Assembly: GCA_016720745.1 (NCBI GenBank)
Contig: JADKKA010000018.1
Coordinates: forward strand, 1,240,001-1,304,000
Reading direction: 5' to 3'
Origin: Chitinophagaceae bacterium
GTDB taxonomy: Bacteria; Bacteroidota; Bacteroidia; Chitinophagales; Chitinophagaceae
DNA: 64,000 nt
Part shown: positions 1 to 8,499 of the stretch, piece by piece
How the letters are laid out: every line of letters starts with the position of its first letter
Numbering within the stretch: position 1 is the first letter of the stretch
Made by a program: the position numbers and the translations under genes
Notes under the pieces: model-generated
The model's database searches: none
Told to the model about the DNA's origin: nothing
The model's input: the letters and a program-made list of their open reading frames with translations, nothing else

Positions 1-69
1 GGATGTATTACACAGGGCTGCGGTTCAGATTTTACCAGAACCATTTCGAGCATTTTCCCATCACATTGA
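1..69 (+). CDS. RiPP precursor peptide, 3' end only (first of a tandem pair)
   Basis: The window opens inside a reading frame whose last 22 codons end at a TGA at 67-69. The encoded tail matches the tail of the complete precursor at 155-340 in 17 of 22 positions, including both cysteines, the TRTISSIF stretch and the terminal PSH. It is therefore a paralogous precursor whose leader lies outside the window. The Cys, Ser and Thr content of the tail suits lanthionine formation (inference). The frame is too short and too truncated to be called on its own; the call rests on similarity to its neighbour. Confidence 0.75.
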   Translation, partial: GCITQGCGSDFTRTISSIFPSH

Positions 70-75
70 TGAAGG

Positions 76-101
76 GTACTCTGTGCATTTGCACGGAGTA
101 C
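76..101 (+). terminator. Hairpin between the two precursor genes (terminator or attenuator)
   Basis: An 11-bp stem (76-86 with 91-101, one G-T wobble) closes a 4-nt loop and is followed by ATCTTTT. It starts 6 nt after the first precursor's stop codon and lies 54 nt before the next start. The form suits a weak intrinsic terminator or attenuator that would set the ratio of the two peptides. Confidence 0.6.
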
Positions 102-154
102 ATCTTTTATCAGGGATGACATTCTTACACTTTTAATCATTAAACCTAAATACA

Positions 155-340
155 ATGGAAAAAAAGCCTATGCGGAAATTGGATCTTAAAAAGAAGACCA
201 TTTCAAGACTGAGCCAGCAATCTACTCAAATGAACAATGATAGCTGGACCACCATTATTTATCAAACTGGTGGATGTGTGACCAACGGATGTATGACTGA
301 CATCACCCGTACGATTTCCAGTATTTTCCCTTCTCACTAG
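155..340 (+). CDS. RiPP precursor peptide, probable class I lanthipeptide type
   Basis: This 61-residue peptide has a highly basic N-terminal leader containing RKLDLKKKTISRL, which resembles leaders of Bacteroidota class I lanthipeptide precursors (family recognition by eye). A GG pair at residues 39-40 follows YQT and is a plausible leader cleavage point. The remaining 21-residue core has two Cys and many Thr/Ser, the residues from which (methyl)lanthionine rings are built. A near-copy of the core ends 86 nt upstream, so the precursors form a tandem array. No LanB/LanC dehydratase or cyclase, protease or exporter is seen to the right; if present they must lie to the left of the window. It could instead be another GG-leader RiPP class. 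Confidence 0.7.
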   Translation: MEKKPMRKLDLKKKTISRLSQQSTQMNNDSWTTIIYQTGGCVTNGCMTDITRTISSIFPSH

Positions 341-451
341 TTCTGTAATTTCATCATTTAGTTTCGTTTTGATTGTCATATTGAGTTTGCAAAATTTAGC
401 AGCTTGAAATAGGATAATCAAAACGATTTTTTTTGCCCTGCCCTCCTGACA

Positions 452-514
452 GACTGTCGACTGCTGACTGTCGACTGCTGACTGCCGACTGCTGACTATC
501 GACTCAAGACTCTC
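452..514 (-). repeat. Heptamer array, 9 units of GACTNNN
   Basis: Nine consecutive 7-bp units begin at 452 and run to 514. Read on the minus strand they are the same AGTCNNC family seen at 24632, 31044, 50364 and 51883. The array fills the gap between the RiPP precursor stop (340) and the 3' end of the ComM-like gene (523). Nothing else is recognised between 341 and 451. Confidence 0.85.
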
Positions 515-522
515 GACTTCTC

Positions 523-2073
523 TCACCCCGCCCATCCCTCTCTATCCAAACTCCTGTACTGTATCGCTTCTGCCAGATGCTCCGGTAAAATATTTTCACT
601 TTGTGCCAGATCCGCAACGGTGCGTGACACTTTTAAGATCCGGTCATAAGCACGGGCCGATAGATTCAGTTTCTCCATGGCTGCTTTGAGCAGCGATGCG
701 CCTGCCGCACTGATCACACAAATTTCTTTGAGCATTTTGCTGCTCATTTGTGCATTACAATATGTGCCAGGATGCTGACTGTAACGTTTCTCCTGTATCT
801 CACGGGCCTGTATCACACGGTCACGGATATGCGAAGAATCTTCCTGGGCCTTCATCGCAGACAATTCACTGAATGCCACGGGTGTTACTTCCACATGTAA
901 ATCAATCCGGTCGAGCAGGGGGCCTGAAATTTTATTGAGGTATTTCTGTACGGCACCTGGCGGACAGGTACAATTTCGCTCGGGGTGATTATAAAAACCA
1001 CAGGGGCAGGGATTCATGGAAGCAATCAGCATAAAACTGGCCGGGAAATCCACAGCTATTTTAGCCCTTGAGATAGTAACTCTTCTTTCTTCCATAGGTT
1101 GTCGCATCACTTCTAGCACGGTGCGTTTGAATTCCGGTAATTCATCCAGGAATAACACCCCATTATGAGCCAGCGAAATTTCCCCGGGTTGTGGTATCCC
1201 ACCACCACCTACCAGGGCCACATCTGAAATAGTATGATGGGGTGAACGGAATGGTCTTTTGGCCACCAGTGTGGCATTCTCTGGCATTTTCCCTGCTACA
1301 GAATGAATCTTGGTTGTTTCCAATGCTTCCTGCAGGGAGAGGGGTGGAAGTATGGTCGGTAGTCTTTTGGCCAGCATGGTTTTTCCGGCACCTGGTGGTC
1401 CAATCAGGATGGCATTATGTCCGCCGGCGGCCGCAATCTCCAATGCCCTCTTGATATTTTCCTGACCCTTTACTTCGGCAAAATCAAGTTCAAAATCATA
1501 TTGTGCATTAAAAAATTCTTCCCGGGTATTGATAACGGTCTCTGCAATACCGGTTTCATTTTTTTCAAAAAAGCGGATCACATCTTTGATATGGGAGGCA
1601 CCATATACTTTCAGGTTATTCACCATGCCGGCCTCCCTGGCATTTTCAATGGGTACAAAGAGCCCGGTGAATCCTTCTTTCCGGGCCTGGATAGCAATGG
1701 GCAATGCACCTTTGATCGGTCGAATCTCACCGTCAAGGGATAGTTCTCCCATGATCACATATTTTTCCAAAGCCCCACTGTTTTTTAATTGTTCTGATGC
1801 ACCCAGGATACCCAGTGCAATAGGTAAATCAAAAGCAGTCCCGCTTTTTCGCATATCAGCGGGTGCCAGATTCACGACTACCTTGGTGCGGGGTACATCG
1901 TAGCCAATTGTTTTAAAGGCGCTTTCGATTCTTTGCAGACTTTCTTTTACGGCATTATCGGGCAAACCCACAATCATCATGTCCTTGCCCGACTGATTGA
2001 GCCAGTTGACTTCAATAGTAATCGTGATGGCTTCCACGCCATAAACGGCGCTGCCAAATGTTTTGATGAGCAT
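523..2073 (-). CDS. comM: YifB/ComM family Mg-chelatase-like AAA+ ATPase
   Basis: The 516-residue protein has the usual ComM order: an N-terminal Lon-protease-like fold, then a Mg-chelatase-type AAA+ core with Walker A GPPGAGKT near residue 222 and Walker B LFLDELPEF near 307, then a C-terminal Mg-chelatase domain. A Cys-rich insertion (CPCGFYNHPERNCTC) is typical of the family. Known ComM proteins are hexameric helicases that promote branch migration during natural transformation; many genomes carry the gene without known competence, so the role here is inferred. The length is normal. The start MLIKTFGSAVYG agrees with family N-termini. The 3' end runs against the heptamer array. Confidence 0.93.
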   Translation of the reverse strand: MLIKTFGSAVYGVEAITITIEVNWLNQSGKDMMIVGLPDNAVKESLQRIESAFKTIGYDVPRTKVVVNLAPADMRKSGTAFDLPIALGILGASEQLKNSGALEKYVIMGELSLDGEIRPIKGALPIAIQARKEGFTGLFVPIENAREAGMVNNLKVYGASHIKDVIRFFEKNETGIAETVINTREEFFNAQYDFELDFAEVKGQENIKRALEIAAAGGHNAILIGPPGAGKTMLAKRLPTILPPLSLQEALETTKIHSVAGKMPENATLVAKRPFRSPHHTISDVALVGGGGIPQPGEISLAHNGVLFLDELPEFKRTVLEVMRQPMEERRVTISRAKIAVDFPASFMLIASMNPCPCGFYNHPERNCTCPPGAVQKYLNKISGPLLDRIDLHVEVTPVAFSELSAMKAQEDSSHIRDRVIQAREIQEKRYSQHPGTYCNAQMSSKMLKEICVISAAGASLLKAAMEKLNLSARAYDRILKVSRTVADLAQSENILPEHLAEAIQYRSLDREGWAG

Positions 2074-2170
2074 GCATGAAAATTACAGCTTCAGTACTGG
2101 CACTCATCAATGCGAACAGGGGATTTTTCCCGTAAAAAATGTTTTTATTCCCATGGGGGATTGAACGGGA

Positions 2171-3304
2171 TTAGTTAGTGAGGATCCTTACCAGGTGATA
2201 GGTGTCATAAGGCGCCAGAGCATTGGTCAGTGTAAGTGAACTGGTAGTGAGACTACTGACCCGTAAATACCAAACAGCCTGCTTCTGTGTTTTATCAATC
2301 GTTACGTTCGCCTGAATTTTACCAGCATCTATTTTCCAGGTACCAGCGGCTGCCGCTCCCCCGGGCAGTACCCAGGTGATTTTTCCATTTTTCTGAAAAC
2401 TGATACTGTTTCCGTCTACGTTCCAGGCACCAATGATGTCGGTATCTTTTAAATTGATCACAAAAGGATTTCCATCAGGATCATTTTTCCTGGTCATACT
2501 GCCATTGGCTTCTACCACGGTATTTTCCAGGATGGCCATCAGTGAATCATGGCTCTTGATCCGTTGTGGCATCATTTGTACCACCAGTAGTTCAGTAACC
2601 AGGAATTTTTTGTTGTATCGCTCGGACAATGTGTTGGCTATCTCCTGGATATCATTAATGGTTCGCTCATACATTCCTTTGGAATAGCGATTCCACTCCA
2701 CCTGACCTTTAATCAAATCTTCGGTCCGCGATTTGGCTGATTGTACGGTATCGTACAGCAGCTTTTGTGTGCCAAGTATAAACTCTTCCGCTTTACCCAA
2801 TGCAATTCTTTCATTATCCAACCGGCGGTTGATGGCTTTCACTAAATCGATATCCAGATTTTTCAATTTGGAAATATCTCCGAGATCACGCGAAAATTTG
2901 GAAGACTCTGTTTTTAATCCGCTCAGGTATTCTGTAAAATTGGCATTGGCTACAAAAGTTTTTTCAAAGCTCAGCAGGTTCCGGGCATAGGCGTTTTCAT
3001 ATGCCACCAAGGATCCCCAGGCCGAGCTGGTAGCCTGCCTGGTTTCTTCAAAACTTTCATTGCTTCCCTTACTCCGGTTCATGTACACGGTGGCATAATA
3101 AACCGAAATGGAAGCGACGGCTGTAATAATGGAACCAATAATCAGGTTCTTTAAATGGGAATTGCCGGAAGCGGGAGCAGGTGCATTTGTCGGTGTATTA
3201 TATACATTAACTGGAGTGGGTGTAGTATGTTGTACCCTGCCCTCATCTGTACGGGAAGATATTCCATCAGAGGGGGTGCCGGGTATCCTGGGGTTCTCAG
3301 ACAT
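2171..3304 (-). CDS. Membrane-anchored protein with coiled region and lipocalin-like C-terminus, function unknown
   Basis: This 377-residue protein is not recognised. It starts with about 50 polar, Pro/Thr-rich residues, followed by one transmembrane helix (LKNLIIGSIITAVASISVYY, about 51-70). A long, charged, probably helical region (about 80-270) follows. The last 90 residues contain DIIGAWNVDGNSISFQKNGK and read like a lipocalin-type or 'lipid-binding domain' beta barrel (inference). Topology would place the helical part and barrel outside the cytoplasm. It stands alone between the M1 peptidase and comM on the same strand, and two adjacent DNA dyads precede it. Confidence 0.7.
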   Translation of the reverse strand: MSENPRIPGTPSDGISSRTDEGRVQHTTPTPVNVYNTPTNAPAPASGNSHLKNLIIGSIITAVASISVYYATVYMNRSKGSNESFEETRQATSSAWGSLVAYENAYARNLLSFEKTFVANANFTEYLSGLKTESSKFSRDLGDISKLKNLDIDLVKAINRRLDNERIALGKAEEFILGTQKLLYDTVQSAKSRTEDLIKGQVEWNRYSKGMYERTINDIQEIANTLSERYNKKFLVTELLVVQMMPQRIKSHDSLMAILENTVVEANGSMTRKNDPDGNPFVINLKDTDIIGAWNVDGNSISFQKNGKITWVLPGGAAAAGTWKIDAGKIQANVTIDKTQKQAVWYLRVSSLTTSSLTLTNALAPYDTYHLVRILTN

Positions 3305-3327
3305 GCGGAAAAAAATTTGTTTCTAAG

Positions 3328-3359
3328 TTACAGGATTCCTGTAAAATCCCTGCAGGGAT
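3328..3359. promoter_or_regulatory. Two adjacent palindromes upstream of the 377-aa protein gene
   Basis: TTACAGGA and TCCTGTAA (3328-3335 and 3337-3344) form a perfect 8+1+8 dyad. Two bases further is the 14-bp palindrome ATCCCTGCAGGGAT (3346-3359). They lie 24 nt before the start codon at 3304 and 32 nt after the M1 peptidase stop. With almost no loop they are poor terminators, so an operator role is more likely (inference). Confidence 0.4.
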
Positions 3360-3390
3360 CCGGGTGATTGTTATTTAGAGGATGCAGGGA

Positions 3391-4977
3391 CTATTGCCGG
3401 CTGATCTTGCCCTCAAATAACAAGGATACATTGGGGTCTGCAATGACTGATTCCAGGTCAGGGGCGACTGCGATACTGATTGTTTCCGTTTTTTTGGAAA
3501 TACTGATCTCCTTGACTTCGGTTGTTTTTCCTTTATAATCCAATCCCAGTTCCAGCGGGAATGAAAAAGCAGCACCCTCCTGTAATTGGGTAACCGTGAT
3601 TTCAATTTTTGTATTTCCCGGAAGATATTTCCAGCTGATGTCCAGCTTGGGGTTGACCGGACGATTTAACCATTGCTCAAAGAATCCATCCAGCGTTTTA
3701 CCGGCATTGTTTTCGAAAATTTGCTGCAGGTCATGGCTGTCTGCGTTCTTTCCGCCATAAGCGGCGTAATAATCACGGATACTCTTGTGAAAAACAGTAT
3801 CACCCAGTTCCCGGCGAAGCATATGTAAAATCCAGCTGCCTTTCTGATAGCTGTTGGCATTGAGTAACCGCATATAATCGCTGGTGGTATCTATCACCGG
3901 ACGATGCGAACTGCTGACAAATTCCAGTACGCCTGTCCGGTCCGCCTCCATTCTTTTATTCAGGCTGTCTGTTCCGTATTTTGATTCGGTATACAGGTGG
4001 GTCAGATAAGTAGCAAAACCTTCACTCAGCCAGAGATGGGCAAAAGATTTTTCTGTGGCATGATTCCCAAACCACTGGTGTACGATTTCATGCGATTGCA
4101 GTTCTTCTTCTGAACGGTTACCTGTTACCGATCCTTCATAATAAAAAATAGCACTGGCATTCTCCATACCGCCAAACATGGTTTTGGATTGTACATTGGC
4201 CAGTTTCTGGTAAGCATAGGGTCCGATATAACTGATATGCCAGTTCAGTACATCTTTTGCTGTTTCGTAGTCGTAAAATCCTTCTTTTCTGTTTTCAGGG
4301 AAAACCCAGCTGCTGACCGGAATGCAATTACCAGCATAACCAATATGTTGCACGGCAAATTCAGCTACACCAATCACCATTACCTTGGTGGGTAATGGAA
4401 CCGTTTCTTTCCAGTGTGTTTCTTTCCGGTTGCCGGATAAATTGCTTTCTTCTGCCAGCACACCATTGGCTACTACCTGGTAATGGTTAGGGGCAGTTAC
4501 AATAAATTCCACCGGGGCTTTATCTGCAGGATCTTCTACACAGGGCAACCAGTGATGAGCCCGGTTGGGCCAGTTATCACCAAAGAATGTGCGATTGCCA
4601 TATTTATTTTTGGAGATGATCAGCCCATTCTTAGGTATCCCTTTATAAGTGATGGTCAGCGTTGCAGTATCATTAGCAGGCCGTTCGGAACTGAAAAAAA
4701 CAGTGACTTGTTCCTGTCCCTGCGAAAATCCACGGATATCCCTGCCTTTGATATCTGTAATTTTCATACCCTTACCTTCTTTGGTTTTGTAAAGATCAAG
4801 GTTGACCGACTGGGCAGGATATAGAAACCTGAAACGAATCTCGGCCTTACCGTAAATCGTATCATTTTGATCGTTCAGCTCAATAGAGAATCTATAATGT
4901 TCTGCATCGATTGGTCTTTGAGCAAAACCTGCCATGGACATTAACAGGCAAAGGAGGGGAAGGAATCGTTTGTTCAT
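3391..4977 (-). CDS. Exported M1 family metallopeptidase (aminopeptidase N-like)
   Basis: The mature M1 peptidase core is clear: an exopeptidase-type GGMENASA motif, then HEIVH (about residues 294-298) and, 18 residues later, the third zinc ligand Glu in LWLSEGFATY. The enzyme would hydrolyse N-terminal residues from peptides in the periplasm or outside the cell. At 528 residues it is shorter than four-domain aminopeptidase N, fitting the compact M1 forms common in Bacteroidota. I chose the ATG at 4977 because a clean signal peptide (MNKRFLPLLCLLMSMAGFAQ) begins there; the open frame extends 29 codons further upstream without a credible start. It is a single-gene unit divergent from the T9SS repeat protein at 5150. 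Confidence 0.92.
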   Translation of the reverse strand: MNKRFLPLLCLLMSMAGFAQRPIDAEHYRFSIELNDQNDTIYGKAEIRFRFLYPAQSVNLDLYKTKEGKGMKITDIKGRDIRGFSQGQEQVTVFFSSERPANDTATLTITYKGIPKNGLIISKNKYGNRTFFGDNWPNRAHHWLPCVEDPADKAPVEFIVTAPNHYQVVANGVLAEESNLSGNRKETHWKETVPLPTKVMVIGVAEFAVQHIGYAGNCIPVSSWVFPENRKEGFYDYETAKDVLNWHISYIGPYAYQKLANVQSKTMFGGMENASAIFYYEGSVTGNRSEEELQSHEIVHQWFGNHATEKSFAHLWLSEGFATYLTHLYTESKYGTDSLNKRMEADRTGVLEFVSSSHRPVIDTTSDYMRLLNANSYQKGSWILHMLRRELGDTVFHKSIRDYYAAYGGKNADSHDLQQIFENNAGKTLDGFFEQWLNRPVNPKLDISWKYLPGNTKIEITVTQLQEGAAFSFPLELGLDYKGKTTEVKEISISKKTETISIAVAPDLESVIADPNVSLLFEGKISRQ

Positions 4978-5149
4978 TGGTACAAAATAATAAAATATTC
5001 GGGCTGTTTCAGATAAATTAATCTTAATTAATCCCTGTTTGTCAAGTGATTGGGAAAACTCCATTTTTTTTTATGAAGGAGCCGCCTGAAAATCTCTTAA
5101 TACCCGCAGATTGATTAATTTTAGACTGACCCCTGTTACAATCAAAGCC

Positions 5150-8100
5150 ATGAGAACTGTTTTTTTTGCACTATTCATACTGTTGCTATTCGCTACAGGT
5201 AATACTCAGACGATCCAAAAGGATAATTCGTTTTCAGCTATACTGAATACTGATGGTACTATTAACCGCCAGTTGCTTCAAAATGGTAGTTTCAACACAA
5301 AGGGATACAGCATTTCCTATCGCGAAAATGGTGAACCGGTTTTTAACCGGCCTGAAACTAATGCGGTGGCTGGTGATGAAAACTGGGCACCTGATTTTGC
5401 GATCCCGGGTACAAACGGATTGATCAATACTGTATGTTTGGATGGTAGCGATCTCTATGCAGGAGGGATTTTTTCCAAAGCTGGTGGTATTACAGTGAAC
5501 AATATTGCCAAATGGAATGGGAATATCTGGACGGCCATGGGTACTGGTATCGGTGGTAGTACGGTACAGGTAACCGGAATCAGAAAATCCGGAAACTTTG
5601 TTTATGCCACTTCCACCATCGGGGTACACCGGTGGGATGGAACCAGTTGGACACAAATTGGCAATTTCACCCAAAGTTTATATTCCACCCTTTCCGCTTC
5701 AGCATTGGAGGTGGATGCCAACGGGAATCTATATGTTACCGGAGATTTTGTCAATATGAATGGTGTAACGGTTAACGGTATTGCCAAATGGAACGGCACT
5801 AACTGGTCGGCCCTGGGTACCGGTATTGATAATCCGGGCGGCGGCTTTGGTGTTTGCCTTGCTGTTCAGGGAAACAATGTATATCTCGGGGGTGGCTTTA
5901 CCAGGGTAGGGGGGGTACTGGCCACCAATATCGCCATCTGGAATGGCAGTAACTGGAACAGATTAGGTACCGGTATTACAACCACCGGTGTGGTAACCAG
6001 TCTCGCTGTTTCAGGAAATAATATTTATATGGCTTGTCCGGGTATGACTGCCGCAGGTGCTGTTCCGGTTAATAATATTGCCAAATGGGATGGCAGCAAC
6101 TGGTCGGCCCTCGGAAATGGCTTGAATAACGGACCCAATACTTTATGTGTATTGGGCAGTGATTTGTTTGCAGCTGGTACGTTTACACAATCAGGTTCAA
6201 CACCGCTTAATAAAGTGGCCAAATGGAATGGTACGGCATGGTCTGATGCCGGGAACGGAATGATGATGTCAAATGGCGTCTTAGCCCTTGCCATCAATGC
6301 ACAGTATTTTTTTGCCGGAGGAAGCACCTGGATCGGTGATCCACTAAACTTCAATAACCTTGCCCGCTGGAACGGCAGCAGGTGGGTGACCGTGGGCAAC
6401 GGGACGGATGATTATATTAATTGTGTAACCGTAAGCGGGAACTATGTTTATGTCGGTGGAAAATTTACAGAAGCTGGTGGCCTGAAAACTTATTGTATTG
6501 CCCGATGGGATGGGCAATCCTGGGATTCGCTTGGTTCCGGTTTCTCAGGTGGTCAGGTGTATGATATTGAAGTAATGGGGAACCTGGTATATGCTGGTGG
6601 TTCCATTGCCTGGGGCGGACCTTCTGGTCCCACTTATCTGGGTGTATGGAATGGCAGTACCTGGTCAGCCGTGGGTACCGGCGTCAACAGTTCAGTTTTT
6701 ACACTCGAGGCAAGGGGAACTGATTTGTATGTAGGCGGTACATTTTCTACAGCAGGTGGTATCACTGTAAATAATATTGCCAAATGGAATGGATCTGCCT
6801 GGTCTGCATTGGGTTTTGGCAGTAATGGAATTGTAAAAGATATCAAATTTACATCTGATGGTACCATGTATGCAGGTGGAGACTTTACCACTATTGGATC
6901 CGTGGCTGCCAACCGTATTGCCAAATGGAATGGAAGCAGCTGGTCGGCTGTCGGAAGTGGCGTTAATAGTTTTGTTAACACGATCGGGATCAGTAGTACG
7001 GATGAAATTTATATCGGCGGTGGATTTGATCTGGCTTATAATGTTGGGGTCGTGAATTATATCGCCAAATGGAATGGCAGTGCATGGCAGTCTGTTGGTG
7101 GTGGAGTTGGACCTGTTACAGGAACTGTTTACAGTATTGTTTTCCGTGGTAGTGACATGTATGTCGGCGGTGTTTTTACACAGGCAGGAACAGTGCCGGC
7201 GAATAATATTGCTAAATGGAATGGTACAGCCTGGTCGGCATTGGGATCCGGCACCAGCAGTGATGCTGGTCTGCCTTTCGTGATGGATATGGGTATTCAG
7301 TGCAACAGCCTTTTTGCAGTCGGTTATTTTAGCAAAGCCGGTGATAAACGATCCGATCGCTTTGCCCGTTACTGGATGGATGGATTACCGGCCGTAACCA
7401 TCAATACCAGTACCACTACAGTTTGCAGTGGTGCCAATGTAAGTTTCACCGCAACCCCTCAAAATGGTGGAACTGGTCCCGCCTACCAATGGCAGGTGAA
7501 CGGAGCTAATGTGGGAACCAATGCCGCTACTTACAATACGAATAGCTTAACCAACTCAGCTACAGTACAGGTCATCATGACTGGAAATGCGGGGTGTATT
7601 CATCCTGTTAACGCATCCAGCAATATCATTACGATGACGGTACAGCCGCTGCTTACACCAGCTGTAAGTATCAATACCCCATTTAACACTATTTGTGCGG
7701 GTACCAACGCTGCATTTATTGCCACAGCCCAGAATGCAGGCAGTAGCCCAACCTACCAATGGCAGGTGAATGGCAGCAACACCGGAACCAACAGTAATAC
7801 ATTCAGCAGCACCAGCATTACGAATAATGAGCAGGTTAGGGTGATCCTGACAACATCGGCAGGTGGTTGCTATACAAGCAATACGGCCAATAGCAATGTG
7901 ATTACAATGACGGTGAATCCGGCAGTTACACCCACCATCAGTATTGCCGGTACAACAACAATCACCCCGGGTGTTCCGTCTTTAATTACTGCGACCATCC
8001 AGAATGGGGGAAGTTCACCAACTTATACATGGGCAGACAGTACTTCCACACATGGCTGGCAACTGATTCCCGGTGCGGGCAATGCCAGTCTTTCTTATTT

Positions 8101-8485
8101 AGCCGCAGCCAGTGGCGATAAACTGAGAGCTACGCTTGGAAGCAACGCTGCTTGCGCCACCGCCATTTCTGTCAACAGCAATGACCTGAGGTTTACCGTA
8201 ACAACGGTAACTGCAGTCGGGAATGTCAATGCCAGAGATTTTGGTATTAGCTATTATCCCAATCCCGCAAAAAATATACTCATCATTGACAGTCTGAAAA
8301 TAAGTGACCAGTGGTTAACAGCTATGGTCACCAGTGCCGGTGGACAGAATATGATGAAAGAGGCTGCTGTCAGCAACAGGACTACTGTAAGCGTTGATAT
8401 TTCCCGTCTGCCTGCAGGAACCTATATTTTGATTTTAAGAAGAAAAACAGGTAAGAATGCGTTCTTAAAATTTATCAAAAACTAA
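5150..8485 (+). CDS. Large T9SS-secreted repeat protein with W-G propeller-like repeats and Ig-like domains
   Basis: The 1111-residue product starts with a signal peptide at the ATG at 5150. Roughly residues 60-740 hold about 13 repeats of some 45-50 residues, each ending in a variant of NNIAKWNGSAWSALG and preceded by a YVGG.F..AGG strand; this pattern suggests a beta-propeller or kelch-like surface protein. Three Ig/PKD-like modules follow, marked by PAVTINTSTTTVCSGAN and two relatives with the shared YQWQVNG strand in the first two. The last ~80 residues (YYPNPAKNILII ... LPAGTYILILRRKTG) form a type A T9SS sorting domain, so the protein should be exported and anchored at or released from the surface. 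Its binding partner is unknown. It ends 14 bp from the convergent MutS-like gene. Confidence 0.85.
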   Translation: MRTVFFALFILLLFATGNTQTIQKDNSFSAILNTDGTINRQLLQNGSFNTKGYSISYRENGEPVFNRPETNAVAGDENWAPDFAIPGTNGLINTVCLDGSDLYAGGIFSKAGGITVNNIAKWNGNIWTAMGTGIGGSTVQVTGIRKSGNFVYATSTIGVHRWDGTSWTQIGNFTQSLYSTLSASALEVDANGNLYVTGDFVNMNGVTVNGIAKWNGTNWSALGTGIDNPGGGFGVCLAVQGNNVYLGGGFTRVGGVLATNIAIWNGSNWNRLGTGITTTGVVTSLAVSGNNIYMACPGMTAAGAVPVNNIAKWDGSNWSALGNGLNNGPNTLCVLGSDLFAAGTFTQSGSTPLNKVAKWNGTAWSDAGNGMMMSNGVLALAINAQYFFAGGSTWIGDPLNFNNLARWNGSRWVTVGNGTDDYINCVTVSGNYVYVGGKFTEAGGLKTYCIARWDGQSWDSLGSGFSGGQVYDIEVMGNLVYAGGSIAWGGPSGPTYLGVWNGSTWSAVGTGVNSSVFTLEARGTDLYVGGTFSTAGGITVNNIAKWNGSAWSALGFGSNGIVKDIKFTSDGTMYAGGDFTTIGSVAANRIAKWNGSSWSAVGSGVNSFVNTIGISSTDEIYIGGGFDLAYNVGVVNYIAKWNGSAWQSVGGGVGPVTGTVYSIVFRGSDMYVGGVFTQAGTVPANNIAKWNGTAWSALGSGTSSDAGLPFVMDMGIQCNSLFAVGYFSKAGDKRSDRFARYWMDGLPAVTINTSTTTVCSGANVSFTATPQNGGTGPAYQWQVNGANVGTNAATYNTNSLTNSATVQVIMTGNAGCIHPVNASSNIITMTVQPLLTPAVSINTPFNTICAGTNAAFIATAQNAGSSPTYQWQVNGSNTGTNSNTFSSTSITNNEQVRVILTTSAGGCYTSNTANSNVITMTVNPAVTPTISIAGTTTITPGVPSLITATIQNGGSSPTYTWADSTSTHGWQLIPGAGNASLSYLAAASGDKLRATLGSNAACATAISVNSNDLRFTVTTVTAVGNVNARDFGISYYPNPAKNILIIDSLKISDQWLTAMVTSAGGQNMMKEAAVSNRTTVSVDISRLPAGTYILILRRKTGKNAFLKFIKN

Positions 8486-8499
8486 AGGAAAGAAGTTCA

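Noticed and set aside
203..535. A 110-codon minus-strand frame at the left edge
   Set aside because: It runs through the heptamer array and then antisense to the RiPP precursor; the composition is that of translated repeat.
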